This document shows positions 34,801-45,806 of a DNA stretch of 64,000 bases, one piece after another. The notes under the pieces are model-generated. The model was not told the origin of the DNA, searched no databases, and worked only from the letters and a program-made list of their open reading frames with translations. The DNA lies in assembly GCF_030463565.1 (NCBI RefSeq), contig NC_134644.1, positions 152,607,967-152,671,966 of the forward strand. The letters are read 5' to 3'. The position numbers and the translations under genes are program-made. Position 1 is the first letter of the stretch, and each line of letters begins with the position of its first letter. Origin of the DNA: Pelecanus crispus (taxonomy: Eukaryota; Chordata; Aves; Pelecaniformes; Pelecanidae).

Positions 34801-37800
34801 TAGACTTTACTGTTTGATTTAACTTTTATGTTGAATTTGCTTAGTGCAGTGTTGGGCAGAAATGTTACCTGTTTTCCTATTGTTGTATCCATGTGCTTAT
34901 GCCTTGGGTTTACAGTATTAACTGAAATCTTCTCTCTTTATTAGCTATATTCTTAGTGAGAGAGCATGCTGTCTCTCTGTAAGATGTTGTTCTATAACAG
35001 AATTGTCTGGTATTTTTGACATGCATCTTTACTCTGTGCCCTTTGTGTGAAGGGCAAGTGGGTAAAAAGAATGTTGAAAACAACATTTTCATTCAGAATG
35101 ATTCCTAGTATTTTCAGGTGTGAACAGAAAATTCACTTGACTACTAGATGGCATTGGCTCCTTTTCTTGTGAAAGAGTAAGGATACTTGGCTCTGGGAAT
35201 TAATAGACAAAACCAACTACTCCTGCATCATAGAAATATTATGTACCAAAAGGACAATTTAGCTATTGTTTAAGTATTCAAAATATAGAGTGGTAAATAA
35301 CATTTTGCTATTTTCTGTAGTAGTTGCATCAGTGAAAACTGTCCATGGATGGGCCTAAAAAAGGCACTATCAATTATGACTATCAAGTATTGGATACAGT
35401 CTGCACATTAATAATCTCGTGTTCCTTTACCTGACAGTGAAGCCTACATAAAATAGCCTGTCCCTTCCCCGCCCCCTCCCCGTTTGTAAGTACAGCGTTG
35501 CTGTTTGACATGCCCCTTGGAGGATGCACATACGATTCAGTTCTGCTGTTGTGGGATCATATAAATACAGCTTTTGTAGCATGCATGCATGTAAGGATTT
35601 GTAAGCATTTCTGTCAAAGCTCTTTGGCTGTCAGGTCCCAAGAGAGCTAAGTCAATAGCTAGCTATAAAACACAGGTCAAGTGGCATGTGTGGGGTTTTT
35701 TTCTGTTTGTTGGTTTGGTTTGGATTTTTTTTTTTATTATCAGAAATGAAAGTCATCCCATCATTTAGAATACAAAACTTGTCATCCTGTCTTAAAAAAA
35801 AAAAAAACCACCTTGCAACATCAAAAGACATCTTAAGAAAGCAAAATTATTTAGAAATACAGGAAGAACTTACCAGGGACATAGTGGATTGTGTAGGAAA
35901 ACTGCTCTCATTTCACATGGATGATGCTAACGCACTTGTAAAGAATTATGTTATAATAAGATATAATGTTTCACATCCCCATATCTTGTGTGGAAATGTG
36001 TTCAAGCATGATGCTGTTGAAGCCTTGAATTTAGCAAGACACAGAATTTGGATATTAAATTAGTAACTGTCCAAAGCTGCTATAGTTGTTGTTAATTTTT
36101 TGGTTTTTTAGAAGCACTATGAAATTTTATTGTTCAGATGTTTAGAGAGTTAATTGTTGCTAATAGGACTTACGAGTGGAATCTTTATGGCTTATCACAT
36201 TCTTGGTTATACCTTGGAAATGTTGCTTGGATTCAGGCAACTGTGCCAGTCCTTGTTTGATCCAACCTGGTAGCTCCTGGGATTCTTAATGTTGCAACTC
36301 TTAATGGCTATTTATCAGGTTCTACTGTTTTTCTTTAGTACCTGCTCTTTCTTTTTTAGAGAATTGGTGTTCTTATCTTCATAGACATATGCTTGCTCAT
36401 TTTATAAATGTCCAGCTCTTCCATAGTCTGTGGCTATTTTTTGAATATTTTGAATGTTCAAAGCTGAATATTCAGTAATTGTCGGAAGTGTCAGAATATG
36501 TCTTAAATGCTTAGTTGCTTAGTCCGCTGTTTTTCTTTGCTGAGAAGATTTGATTGAATGACTCATCCAAAGGCCACTGTATTTCTGATATAATGCTACC
36601 ATCTTGTAATACATTGTATTTTAAGATGGGTATTTTTGGGGTGGGGGTGGATGGAAACCAGCATCCTGAAAGAGAAAGTAAAATGGTAATCAAGCATTTT
36701 TTTTCTTTGGTGAAGTACTTGGTCTTCCTTGGTTTTAGTGTTGCTGGGTACCAAGGAAGTTACAGTGAATATGAATATGAATATGCTTATGTTGTGACTG
36801 ATAAACATTTATCCAGTTGGAAAGTTGTACTTTCTGAACCGTGGCTACCCTAGCAGTCATCAGTTCTGACATGCATGTTTCTTTTGGTTTTTAATGTATT
36901 TGGCATTGCACTCATTATTCAAAATCAGTGAAACATTAAAGTAAGAATAAAAGTCTCTGGAGGAGCCAGAGGCGTGCTGTGTCTCCACTCCACTGACGAT
37001 TAAGTCTTCATGGGTTTTACACAGGGGTAACAAAACCCAAATGTCTCTGTTAGTACTACTGCAGAAGTTGCTTTAAAATAATTTGCAATGTTTAGGTTTT
37101 TTAATAAAAGTTGATTAAATAATAAATATTTATTATTAAATAGGACTTAACAGGTGTTATTTTTAAAGCAGTAAACATCTAGCTCTGCATGTCCAGAAGC
37201 AAAAGACACAATTATACAAGACTTTTGAGATACTCCAGACTGTTCAAATACTATACATAAAATATGACACATTAAGTACGTTTGAGGCTTTTGTACCTGT
37301 GCTCTTGGAGAGGTTTGGGATTTCTGAAAAGTTAAATGACTTGGCTTTTGAGGAAAAGAGGAAAACAGAGCCTTGTCTGAGTGAAAAGGCTGGAAAAGCA
37401 GCAGTAATAGAGTAGATTTCAGTAGAATTAATATAATTAATACAAAGAAATGGATAGATTGGGTTTTTTTTAATTGTAGTGAAAGCAATGAACCATCAGT
37501 AAAACTTCAGAAAGCTGTATTGTTCTTCAATCTATTGATACATTATTAAAAAATCTACTCCTGCACTTCTGAGGAGTGTAAATGCTTAGTAACATTACTT
37601 CTGTGAGTAACAGCTGCAAAATTTGTCTCTGTTACATTTCCAAAGTAGTTAGGAATTAGAACAAAGCACTGGACAATTGAAGAAGAAAACTTTCCTGCTT
37701 GGGAATGATTTGGTTTTCAGTATGTGTAAAACTAGTGTGAGGAGTGGATGTAACAGTAGTGGAGCATAGGTTTGCTGCTTTCTTACCAGATGCAGCAATA

Positions 37801-40800
37801 ACAGCTTTTGAGGAAGGACTGAAAAAGATAGGAGGAAGTGCAGTTACAAGTCTTGGTTTTGATCTAGCAAAGTGCATTAGCAGGAGTGCATCAGAACTGT
37901 CTAAGTAATTGTATATCCTTTCAGTCTGCTTCTAGTATACAGTTCCATTTTGTGAGATAAGGCTGATAACAAGCAGTACCAGATATTGCGTGACACGGCA
38001 TTCTTTTTGTAGTGGTTTGGGGTTTGTGATTGAACGCACATGTAACTTCATGCCTTTAGCTATGATTTTGTGCTCTTAACATCTACATTACCTTTCTTTT
38101 TTATTGTCCGTTGAGATGTAAAGAAGCCGTAAGTTTTTGGTCCAAAGAAACAATGAGTAATAAACTTTACGGCAATAAATTTAGAAAGGTGTTTTCAGCA
38201 GAGCAATGGAAAAAAAATTAAAGACAGACAAGCTGTGGTGTAGAAAATTGCTGGGATACGTTTGCATTCTAAAAATATGTTGCACCTGTGCTCTGTCTGC
38301 CCTAACCTAGAAGGGCAACCTGGTCAGGATAGATAAACAGGTATTTCATATTCTCATGCTGAATTACAGGAGTCTAATAGTGTGACGTTTTAAATACTGC
38401 ACAGTACAAATACAGCCCTCTTTAAAAGGAGAATTTTTTGTTAAAGGTGGTTTTAGCTCTTCAGTCAGGGCTCTGGAAAAATGCTTACTCTCCTTCTGCT
38501 TACATGGGAAAAATAACCAGCCTCTGTCATCTGTAGGGTGGAAAGAGGCATAGGTAGTTTACTCGAGAACACATTTTCCTGTTGCTGACAACTTTATTGC
38601 ATTTTAGACTTCTTATTCCCACTTTTTCACTCTAGATATTTGCTGTGAAGTACTATGTGCAGTAATGGCACAAATTGGCTGTCTTTCTGCCACATAATTT
38701 CCGTTTTCCTCATACAGAAAGGAAGTTGCACATTCACTTTTGGAATGTGTGAAAAAAGGGTCATACGTCATCTTTGAGCATGTCTTCCACTCATGATGCC
38801 ACAGAAATCCTAATTTCTTACATTGTAGAGTGTTCTAGTCCCTACAAACAAAATCTCTAATCCTGCTAAATCGTGCTACATTTACAGGATCTTCTCCGGC
38901 TGAAAGCGGAATGGGAAGTAATGCTGTTCTCTTCAGCTGTATACGTTGACCTTTGTAAAATGACTTGCAAGAGAGAGATTGGAATTCAGTCCATTATTGC
39001 AGTCTGCTTTCTTAGCTCTCTGCTGTCTCTCATAAATAGACAGAAACTTGTCATTACTGCAGAATTTTCTTTTACCATCATGTAGATGTGGGTGCACTTA
39101 GCACAGCCTGGTATATGGGGTGCTGGCATTCAGTAGTTGGATGGAAAGTCACCAGCTGTGTGCCTTTCTATATACCACATTACACATAAAAATGGAAGCA
39201 GACTCACACATAACCACCGCTTAATCTATATTAATTTTTTAAATAAGATATCCTGGATGTATCTTTAATTTACAGATTCACCTCTTGTCTGTAGAATCAT
39301 CAAGGTTATACTAAATCAGCAGCAATTTGCTCTTCTTAAATTAAAGGAAAATCCTTGAATTTAATTAAAATAAAAGCTCTTTAATTTGGATTATGTTGGC
39401 AGTTTTCTGCAGAGTGGGAACACCTGGGATTTATTGAGAGCGAACCAGCTATTCAGGCTGGCTCACTAGAAGGAATTTCAGTAAAGGGTGGTGGTGGGGG
39501 CAGTTTTAGCGGGTTAAGACTGTAAAATTTACTTGCAATTTGAGAGGTCATGATAAATGTAAGTAAAGCAGAAGGATTTGTTTTTACGAAATGAAAGAAG
39601 GTGTGGAGAAACAGAGATTAAGAGTTATTATGTGTGTCTGATGCCTGAATAAGAATTTTCTGAGTGATGAGCAACTCTGCATCTGGTACCTGGTTTCTTT
39701 ATTGTCCCAAAGGAGAAACTCCTTTGCCGTGTGTTTTATTAATACTTGCTTTCAGACCATTAATGGTATTTTGGACCAAAATTATCTGAGTATAATATTT
39801 ATTTTTTTCAGAATTTATGAAATATTCTAACAGAAGTCACTTCTAAAAGTGACCTCCAGAGTGGAGAAGAAACAGCCAATTGCTGATTTCAAAGGGGAAC
39901 AAAGCATGTTTCATAATAATGGAGGTGGAATTTCCAAATTTTTGAGTGTGTAATAACGTTGTTGGTTTTGTTATTGCTTTTTTTTTGTTAGTGTCTGAAA
40001 CTCAGGTTCACTTTTCTTAGTTTCTCAAGATAAAATTAGTGAAACTGAGTCAGTTGCAAAGCTGAATAAATAGAAGTTGTCTGAACTATTGTTTTGCTTT
40101 TAATACTTTAGGTGCAGTTAGTAGTGGATGAAATAAATGTAGGAGGGCAAAAGACTTGTGCCGCTGCTTGTTTGAGAACATGAAAGGTTTTTAGATGTCT
40201 GAAATACTGTAGTTATAGAGTGTGTTTTGGGAGGGACGGTAGGAAGATGAGGATAGGATTGTCCTCTGTTAATATTAAAAGATTTTCTGTTTATGTTAAA
40301 AAACACTAAGTGGCTTGGGAGTAGAGGACTTTTTTTTCCCTAAAGATTCACTTGCTTCTGTGGTCAAAGTATGAAAGCTCGCTAGACTGAAATGCAGCTG
40401 AAATTCCCAGAGATCCAAAAATACATAGAAACTGATTTCCCTTGTGAAGCAGTGCATGCTTTAGACAAAAGCACAGTGCACACAGACTTTTTTCCTTTTG
40501 ATAAATGAGCATTAGGGCCAAAGTAAACATGCATGGTTGAAAAAAAAAAAATCCTCTCTAGGTTAGCTGTGAGGAAAAGGCGTTTCTCAGTGTCAGTGTT
40601 GTAAGCTGTGGCTCAGACATAATTTTAAACGTAGATAAAGTTAAAATCTTTTGTGGTAATACTAGCTTACCTGTGTTTCATGTGTCTGTGATACTAAGAT
40701 ATTTTTGGCTGTGTGGTGAAAGTTGGAACTCCCTGTCTGCCATATAGTCAAGGTAATACTTGAAATCTGATATGTACTGTGCTTCTTAATGGATCAAGGC

Positions 40801-42393
40801 GCTGGGTAAGATTTAGGCCGCCTAGAGAGCTGTCTGTAAAGCTGTTCATGAAGACAATTCATTTATAGCCTTTGTACTTACACTGGCTAGTGATTAAAGT
40901 GCCTGTGAATCTTTGTTTCACAGCAAAAGTTGATTATTAGCAGAGGTTAGGAAAGCAGGCAGACTCTATCAAAGAGGTTTTACTGTCAGCTTTTCTATTC
41001 TCTCTTCTTTCTCTACAGCACACTAAAATCTGATTTTCAGGGAGTAAATTCAGTTACTTTACTGAACTTTCAAACCTGTGATAATGTTTTGTGTTTGAGC
41101 ATTGGGGTATTGTTGAAATTGTAGGTTTTTAATACTTACCTACCCTAATGCTGAAGTTTCTGTGGTTACAGCCATTTGCTAGAAGGAAGCCGTTTGAATT
41201 AAAAGTTAAAATTTTGTTTTGTAGAGAAAATTGTGACAGTTAAATCCCTGTTCTTCTGTAACGTTTGTCTGTGTTGTTTTCCTCACAGCTTGCACCGCGA
41301 GAGAAGGCAGCTATGAATTACAATCAGAAGCTGAAGGAGAAGTTCCAGTATCACCCAAAGATCAGACGCATAGCTCAACACCGTCACTTGCCTAAAAGTA
41401 TATATTGCCAAATCAAGGAGCAACGTATCATGAGAGAAGCTCGTCGGCGAAAGTATGTCTTCCTCTTCTGGCTTTGTTTTCTCTTGATCTTAATGAAATG
41501 CAGCAATGTATGGGAGTGTTAGAGAGGCAGTGTGTGGGATGAGCAAGTATGAACTACTTTTAACATCTGAAGAAGTGATCCTGAACTACTAGATTGATTA
41601 ACCTTTGATTATAATGAAGAAGCAGACAAATGCCAGTATCGATGAGGACTAGCTGCTTCCCAAAAGTTCACTGAAGAAATGGGAGCAAATACCATGTTGG
41701 AAGGAGCCACAATGCTTTGACATGGGCGTGACATGATGCAACATTGCAATGGAAACAGAATGGGCTGGTTTGGGTGTGTCGATGTTTTTCTGGGTTTGGT
41801 TTGGTTTTTTGTGGTGGGTTTTGGTTTGGGTTGGTGGGTTTTTTGGTTTTTTTTTAATGCCAGACTCCAGGATGAGTGTTTTCTGTCACCTGGATCATTG
41901 TCATGTTGCAATTTCTAGGAGCAGAAGGTGGTATGCTTTGCTGTAACCATTAAATTAACAGTAAAAACAAAAAGTGGTGGGATTTAGTCCTCTTTCTCAG
42001 CTGAAAGACTCTACAAATTTGAGCAGCAAATCCTATTGATGTGAAACCTAAGCAAGCTGAGCTCCCAAGAAAAGGCTTGATTTGAAACTTTTCTAAATTA
42101 ACCAATTTTAAAGTTATTTTTCAAAGGGACAATCCTTCTTCTCAAAGGAGGAAGTACGTGGCTTTTGATTAATAAAAACAAAGCAATTCTTAATTTTTTT
42201 TTTTAATTGTAGGATATCTCCGTTAGTAGCTTAAGAAGGAAGCTACTATTTTTTAAATCTTTGTGCTGACTACCGAACTTCATTTTTCTGTTTTTTTGTT
42301 TCTAGGGAACTGAATCGTCGTAAGCACAGCAAACCAGGATCTGTGCCATTGGTGTCAGAGAGGAAGAAACATATTGTGGCAGTAGTGAAATAA
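13737..42393 (+). CDS. DCAF13: DCAF13 (WDSOF1), WD-repeat SSU-processome protein, complete, 11 coding exons
   Basis: This is the vertebrate homologue of yeast Sof1, a nucleolar U3 snoRNP / small-subunit processome factor for 18S rRNA maturation, also described as a substrate receptor of DDB1-CUL4 ubiquitin ligase. Coding exons: 13737-13806, 15742-15941, 17257-17364, 18589-18678, 19556-19711, 20421-20498, 27683-27765, 29719-29883, 33178-33313, 41289-41452, 42306-42393. They join in frame with GT-AG introns to 445 codons plus stop, the same length as human. Seven WD-type blades run from about residue 62 to 355, with VKIWNL, VKQWKM, VDIWDE, VLYDMR, LYTFDMR, VRIFPV and IRLWKA closing them. The Sof1-like C-terminal domain (about 363-445) is basic and ends HIVAVVK. 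The start has a strong Kozak context, GCCGCCATGC. The largest introns (6, about 7.2 kb; 9, about 8 kb) are full of AT-rich DNA; intron 6 holds two CR1 copies. Confidence 0.97.
15742..15941 (+). CDS. DCAF13: DCAF13 coding exon 2
   Basis: Acceptor TTATTGCAG, donor GGAGAG|GTAAGC. Encodes residues 24-90 with the conserved [18 protein letters not shown] segment and the start of blade 1 ([10 protein letters not shown]). Confidence 0.95.
17257..17364 (+). CDS. DCAF13: DCAF13 coding exon 3
   Basis: Acceptor TTTTAACAG, donor TTTACT|GTAAGT, 108 nt, residues 91-126. It ends blade 1 (VKIWNL) and starts blade 2 ([16 protein letters not shown]). Confidence 0.95.
18070..18370 (-). mobile_element. ERVL-type LTR fragment (endogenous retroviral, minus strand)
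   Basis: Read on the minus strand it contains, in order, GGCTAGAATGGAGTTAAC, CATAGCAGCCCATATGG, GTGTTTTGGATTTGTG, GGGAGGGGACACAG, GACCCAAACTGGCCAAAGGA, ATTCCATACCAT and AACGTCATGC. These are landmarks I recall from common avian ERVL solo LTRs. A stretch between the TTTGTG and GGGAGGGGACACAG landmarks is missing relative to those LTRs. No viral coding sequence is attached. It sits antisense in DCAF13 intron 3. Confidence 0.6.
18589..18678 (+). CDS. DCAF13: DCAF13 coding exon 4
   Basis: Acceptor TATTTCCAG, donor GGAAAG|GTAGTT, 90 nt, residues 127-156. It contains [12 protein letters not shown] and an acidic loop (GEEEEP). Confidence 0.95.
19556..19711 (+). CDS. DCAF13: DCAF13 coding exon 5
   Basis: Acceptor CTTTTAAAG, donor TTGAG|GTAATG, 156 nt, residues 157-208. 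It contains [28 protein letters not shown] and [13 protein letters not shown]. Confidence 0.95.
20421..20498 (+). CDS. DCAF13: DCAF13 coding exon 6
   Basis: A T-rich tract with acceptor TTTTTTTAG, donor AAGAAG|GTAATC, 78 nt, residues 209-234. It contains [17 protein letters not shown], a blade end with a DMR motif. Confidence 0.95.
21515..21597. repeat. TA/CA-rich simple sequence
   Basis: Imperfect alternating purine-pyrimidine tract (GTATGTGTATGTGC, TATATACACACGTGTG, TATATATGTGTATC). Confidence 0.7.
22590..24176 (+). CDS. CR1 ORF2 fragment: reverse transcriptase region, open but internally deleted
   Basis: A 528-codon open frame; the first ~9 codons are flanking sequence. It lacks the N-terminal endonuclease of a full CR1 ORF2. 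RT landmarks: [20 protein letters not shown] (about 179-198), YLDFSKPFD (264-272; most CR1 copies have KAFD), [10 protein letters not shown] (322-331) and FADD (352-355). After residue ~361 about 90 codons are missing relative to the copy at 44.7-45.8 kb, with the frame kept. The C-terminal part ([37 protein letters not shown]) is complete to the stop. The deletion removes RT residues next to the active site, so the product is unlikely to work. It probably has no host function. Confidence 0.85.
   Translation: MLYIVVTEYNARTWTRDLVRSCREEIRKAKAQLELNLASAVKDNKKCFYKYISNKRRAKEDLHSLLDVGGNIVTEDKEKAEVLNAFFASVFNSQTGHPQGTQAPELEDRDGDQNGAHIVQEEAVNDLLRHLDAHKSMGPDGIHPRVPRELAEELAKPLSIIYQQSCLTGEVPDDWRLANVTPIYKKGRKEDPGNYRPVSLTSVPGKIMERFILSELHRQVQVNQGIRPSQHGFMKGRSCLTNLISFYDLVTRLVDDGKAVDVIYLDFSKPFDTVSHNILLGKLAAHGLDRHTLRWVKNWLGGRAQRVVVNGVKSSWQLVTSGVPQGSVLGPVLFKIFINDLDEGIECTLSKFADDTKLGGSIRNSVASRSREVIVPLYSALVRPHLEYCVQFWAPQYKKDIEVLEHVQRRATRLVKGLENKSYEERLRELGLFSLEKRRLRGDLITLYNYLKGGCSEVGVGLFSQVASDRTRGNGLKLRQGRFTLDIRKNFFTERVVKHWNRLPREVVESPSLEVFKKRVDVALRDVV
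22618..24283 (+). mobile_element. CR1 LINE, 5'-truncated, with long open ORF2 segment
   Basis: A 1.67-kb CR1 in plus orientation. It has ORF2 from before the RT domain to the stop codon, then a 3' UTR with the younger-subfamily insertion (TAGTCTAGTCTACCCTTG) and the tail ATTCTATGATTCTA. It lies inside DCAF13 intron 6 in the sense direction. Confidence 0.95.
25384..26891 (-). mobile_element. CR1 LINE fragment, second subfamily
   Basis: A 1.5-kb CR1 in minus orientation with tail TCACAGAATGCTTTGGGTTG at the left end. ORF2 is readable in pieces with frameshifts: [39 protein letters not shown], and a 208-codon C-terminal piece at 26058-25432 ([19 protein letters not shown]). It shares its subfamily with the copy at 60302. 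The 5' end runs into a perfect fold-back. It is antisense to DCAF13. Confidence 0.95.
26852..26915. repeat. Perfect inverted repeat, 24-bp arms, at CR1 5' end
   Basis: Left arm 26852-26875 (begins AGTGGCTTGGC) and right arm 26892-26915 (ends GCCAAGCCACT) are exact reverse complements, separated by a 16-nt loop. The left arm and loop belong to the CR1; the right arm is an inverted copy at its truncated 5' end. A short direct repeat CCACTGTTAGT overlaps the right edge. Confidence 0.9.
27683..27765 (+). CDS. DCAF13: DCAF13 coding exon 7
   Basis: Acceptor TCTTTCAG, donor TACAA|GTAAGT, 83 nt, residues 235-262. It reads [18 protein letters not shown] then [10 protein letters not shown]. An overlapping open frame at 27445-27756 reads a different frame across the acceptor and is not coding. 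Confidence 0.95.
27766..29718 (+). other. DCAF13 intron 7
   Basis: A 1.95-kb AT-rich intron with a run of about 24 A at 28163-28186. No recognised repeat family or RNA gene. Confidence 0.8.
29719..29883 (+). CDS. DCAF13: DCAF13 coding exon 8
   Basis: Acceptor TTTTAAAG, donor AGCAG|GTGAGT, 165 nt, residues 262-317. It contains [26 protein letters not shown] and [13 protein letters not shown]. Confidence 0.95.
29884..33177 (+). other. DCAF13 intron 8
   Basis: A 3.3-kb AT-rich intron. Open frames near 30646-30939 and 30954-31280 are of low complexity with no coding signal. No interspersed repeat recognised. Confidence 0.8.
33178..33313 (+). CDS. DCAF13: DCAF13 coding exon 9
   Basis: Acceptor TGCTTTAG, donor GGAGTG|GTAAGA, 136 nt, residues 317-362. 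It contains [17 protein letters not shown] and [20 protein letters not shown], the last blade. Confidence 0.95.
33314..41288 (+). other. DCAF13 intron 9
   Basis: The largest intron, 8.0 kb, AT-rich. It is almost free of recognisable transposons, in contrast to intron 6. It contains T-runs (about 35730, 39980) and A-runs (35794-35807), and no gene is supported. Confidence 0.8.
41289..41452 (+). CDS. DCAF13: DCAF13 coding exon 10
   Basis: Acceptor CCTCACAG, donor GCGAAA|GTATGT, 164 nt, residues 363-417. It starts the basic Sof1-like C-terminal domain ([29 protein letters not shown]). Confidence 0.95.
41453..42305 (+). other. DCAF13 intron 10
   Basis: An 853-bp intron with a G/T-rich low-complexity stretch at about 41765-41858 (repeated GGTTTGG and GGTGGG motifs). 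Confidence 0.8.
41765..41858 (+). repeat. G/T-rich low-complexity tract
   Basis: Irregular repeats of TTTGG, TGGTGGG and TTGGGTTGG on the plus strand in DCAF13 intron 10, compatible with G-quadruplex formation in the nascent RNA. Confidence 0.6.
42306..42393 (+). CDS. DCAF13: DCAF13 coding exon 11 with stop codon
   Basis: Acceptor GTTTCTAG, residues 417-445, stop TAA at 42391-42393. It encodes the lysine/arginine-rich tail [16 protein letters not shown] followed by IVAVVK, as in the family. Nuclear localisation of the tail is likely from its charge. Confidence 0.95.
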
Positions 42394-43270
42394 TTGTTTT
42401 CACATGTACAGAATGTCACAATGAAAGAAAATGTCGCTATTGAATGAATCCACTATACAAAATTTGATGGACATTGGTAAGACAGTGTATGGCTCCAGAA
42501 ACATGGCTTTTCTTCCAAGTATACCCATGGTCTGATTCTCAAGTCATTGTCTGCTTTGGGTAGTCATAAAAATTGGCCCTGTAATCTTTTATTGCCATTA
42601 TCCTGTCTGATATTACTGGCCCAATGCTGTGTATTGCAGTGGTGTTTGACCCTTTTGATATAAGCAGATAACTTGGTAGTTGGTGGAGGATATCTGTAGT
42701 TCCAATCCTATTCCTTGGTACTGTTACTACAAAAAAAGGATGAAACAGATTCAGATTTCTCAGAGGCAAAAAAATCTTTGTTCCATATAGAGTTATAAAA
42801 TCAGTTGTCCTTATGCTGTTGGGGGGGGGGGGGGGGGTTGGTTTTTTTTGTTTGTTTGTTTTTTTTTTTTTTTTTAAACAAAGCTAATAAACTAAACAAG
42901 TGACCTTAAGGCACTGGACTAGATCTTGATTATTCCAACTGACAAATATACTGCATTATACTTATTACAGTACGATATATTATTTTGCTTTTATCCAAAA
43001 GGAATTCAACAGGGATGTCAGACGTGTAAGCGTATTTATAGTTTTGTTCTGTGATCTGAACTATTGTTACGACTTGACTGTTGAGGTTGCTAATATTAAT
43101 AATGACATAGTTGAATAAATACCTTTTCTCTTTAGCTTATTTAAAACTTCTAAAATCTGGATGAAAGATGACACAAATTATATAAAACCTAGAAACTTCT
43201 TTAGGTGAGATTTATTATAAGCTTTCTATTTTAAGTTTATATAAAACAAATAAAAGCTTCACATTTCACA
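42394..43270 (+). promoter_or_regulatory. DCAF13: DCAF13 3' UTR with candidate poly(A) signals
   Basis: AATAAA hexamers lie at 42886-42891, 43114-43119 (in TTGAATAAATACC) and 43249-43254 (in ACAAATAAAAGC). The second and third are the better candidates because T/GT-rich sequence follows. The region also carries a 17-G run and a T-rich tract at 42821-42876. The end position is an estimate. Confidence 0.55.
42821..42876. repeat. Poly-G run followed by T/GTTT-rich tract
   Basis: 17 G (42821-42837) followed by T-rich sequence with GTTT units, in the DCAF13 3' UTR. Confidence 0.8.
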
Positions 43271-44673
43271 AGGTACCTGTAGCTCAAAGTTCTTTTACTG
43301 TTTGTCTGGGAAATGCTCTGATTCTCTTCCAGTCAGATAGACTTAACTTTATACTGAAGATGCTAAGGTGATCAGAAAACTATGCTGGAGTTCACCTAGG
43401 CCTTCTAGGCTGAAGGCTTCTCTTGCAGAAATATGAGGTGTTTAATAACCGTAAGTGTTGCTTAACATCTTCTGTACTAAAGGATTTTTTTAAGCCTTTG
43501 GACTACTATGCAGTCTGTAACTACACTCCCCCACCTCACTGAGTTTATGCACAAAAAAAGTTTATGAACTCAATTAGAATAAACTTTATAGTTTAACTTT
43601 TTCCTTTTTATTATTTTAATCTGGAAATTGAGCACTTTGGGCACTTACCTTCATACAGCATCCTGTTTAATATATCTACTAACACTAACATCCATATGCA
43701 TTTCTAGTTCTTACTCTTTCACTTGACTCTTCTAGCACTGGTTGGGCAAGATTCCCGGATCATCATGGTAAAATTATGGCTGTTTGGTGATAAGAGGCCA
43801 TAATGTATCTTTTACTCTCTGGATCACTTACCTTATGGGGTGATGCAGGAAGAGGAGCAGATCTGAAGAGCTGTAAGTAGGATGATGAGAAGCAGTGGAA
43901 CAGATCAGGGAATAGACTGATGCTGGCTGCGTGCCTGTTGTACTAATACAGCACTCTGTGCCAAATACAGTTTATTTCCTTCCTGAAACACTGAGAAAAT
44001 TGAGGGAGAATGTGTGGTCCAAAGTATGGCTTGTGACACAGCTGTAGTCAAGTCTTGCACAATTTGCAAAACCAGACTAATCTTCTGGAATGTGATTAAA
44101 AATTCTCAGCCTTATCAGTTTAGCTTGAGTTGATGTAGTTGGTTGTTGATTTGTTGAGTCATGATAACCTCTGGTGTGAACAAGCCCTGCCGCTTGGAAT
44201 TTTTTAGCTTTGGTGCAGAACTCTGAATGTAAGCAGAGAGCTTTCAGCTCTGCAGTTAGTTTGGTTACAGTGTGGCATCAGTGTGGAGCTCTACTGCATG
44301 AGCCATGTCCAAAGGATCTCTTCAAAAACCTTTGTGCACTTTTGCTTTCAGACAGGCCCCCAAGTGGAGCAACTCAAAGGAGCAGGGCTGGCTAAAAGTC
44401 TTGCTAGAGGGATTGAAACACCATGCTGAAAAAAGGCATTTTAAAGTTATGAGGGTACTTGGAGGCTGTGTATATGAATTCCTTTTCCAAATTCGATGGG
44501 TGTGGTCTTGTACAGAGATCTTAGTCTTGTCATCAAGTGGGGTACCCTCTTAGCATTCCAGGAAAAAATCTGCTTTCCAAAATCAAGTCTTGCTATGACT
44601 TCTAGAAACATGCTAGTTGTAAAACCAGTGTAGGTGTGGGCTGGGGCTTTCTGGTTGGAAGTCAGTTGTTTGG
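43271..44673. other. Intergenic sequence downstream of DCAF13
   Basis: AT-rich sequence with no recognised repeat family or gene. Short open frames at 44210-44553 lack coding features. Confidence 0.7.
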
Positions 44674-45806
44674 AATCATAGAATCGTTTAGGTTGGAAAA
44701 GACCTTTAAGATCATCCAGTCCAACCATTAACCTACACTACCAAGTCCACTCTAAACCAATCAAGGGCAGACTAGACTAAACCATGTCCCGAAGTGCTAC
44801 GTCTACCCGTTTTTTGAACACTTCCAGGGATGGGGACTCCACCACCTCTCTGGGCAGCCTGTTCCAATGCTTGACCACCCTTTCCGTAAAGAAATTTTTC
44901 CTAATATCCAATGTGAACCTCCCCTGGCGCAGCTTAAGCCCATTTCCTCTTGTCCTATCGCTAACTACATGGGAGAAGAGACCAACACCCACCTCACTAC
45001 AACCTCCTTTCAGGTAGTTGTAGGGAGTGATAAAGTCTCCCCTCAGCCTCCTCTTCTCCAGGCTAAACAATCCCAGTTCCCTCAGCCGCTCCTCATAAGG
45101 CCTGTGCTCCAGACCCTTCACCAGCCTTGTTGCCCTTCTCTGGACACGCTGCAGCACCTCAATGTCCTTCTTGTATTGAGGGGCCCAAAACTGGACACAG
45201 TATTCGAGGTGCGGCCTCACCAGCGCCGAGTACAGGGGCACAATCACCTCCCTGCTCCTGCTGGCCACACTATTCCTGACACAAGCCAGGATCCTGTTGG
45301 CCTTCTTGGCCACCTGGGCACACTGCTGGCTCATGTTCAGCCAGCTATCTACCAACATCCCCAGGTCCTTTTTGGCCAGGCAGCTTTTCAGCCACTCCTC
45401 CCCAAGCCTGTAGCGCTGCATGGGGTTGTTGTGCCCGAAGTGCAGGACCCAGCACTTGGCCTTGTTGAACCTCATACAGTTGGCCTCGGCCCATCGATCC
45501 AGTCTGTCCAGGTCCCTCTGCAGGGCCATCCTACCCTCGAGCAGATCGACACTCCCACCCAACTTGGTGTCATCTGCAAACTTACTGAGGGTGCACTCGA
45601 TCCCCTCATCCAGATCATCGATAAAGATATTAAACAAGGCTGGCCCCAAAACAGAGCCCTGGGGAACACTGCTCATGACTGGCCGCTAACTGGACTTAAC
45701 TCCATTCACCACAACTCTCTGGGCTCAGCCACCCAACCAGTTTTTTACCCAGCGAAGACCACGCCCGTCCAAGCCATGAGCTGCCAGCTTCCCAAGGAGA
45801 ATTTTG
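44674..45806 (-). mobile_element. CR1 LINE fragment, younger subfamily
   Basis: A 1.13-kb CR1 in minus orientation: tail AATCATAGAATCGTTTAGG at the left, the 3' UTR with insertion CAATCAAGGGCAGACTAGAC, then ORF2 back to the RT middle. It is the closest relative in the window of the copy at 22.6 kb and keeps the ~90 codons that copy has lost. Confidence 0.95.
44777..45676 (-). pseudogene. CR1 ORF2 C-terminal fragment
   Basis: A 299-codon open frame from [18 protein letters not shown] through FADD (about residues 33-36) to the ORF2 stop, including [20 protein letters not shown] and [18 protein letters not shown] few codons upstream, a Trp codon of the related copy is a stop (TGG to TAG), which breaks the frame. 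5'-truncated; no catalytic YxDF block. Confidence 0.85.

Noticed and set aside
39296..39330. TAGAATCATCAAGGTTATAC resembling a CR1 end
   Set aside because: The match stops after about 15 bases with no 3' UTR beyond it.
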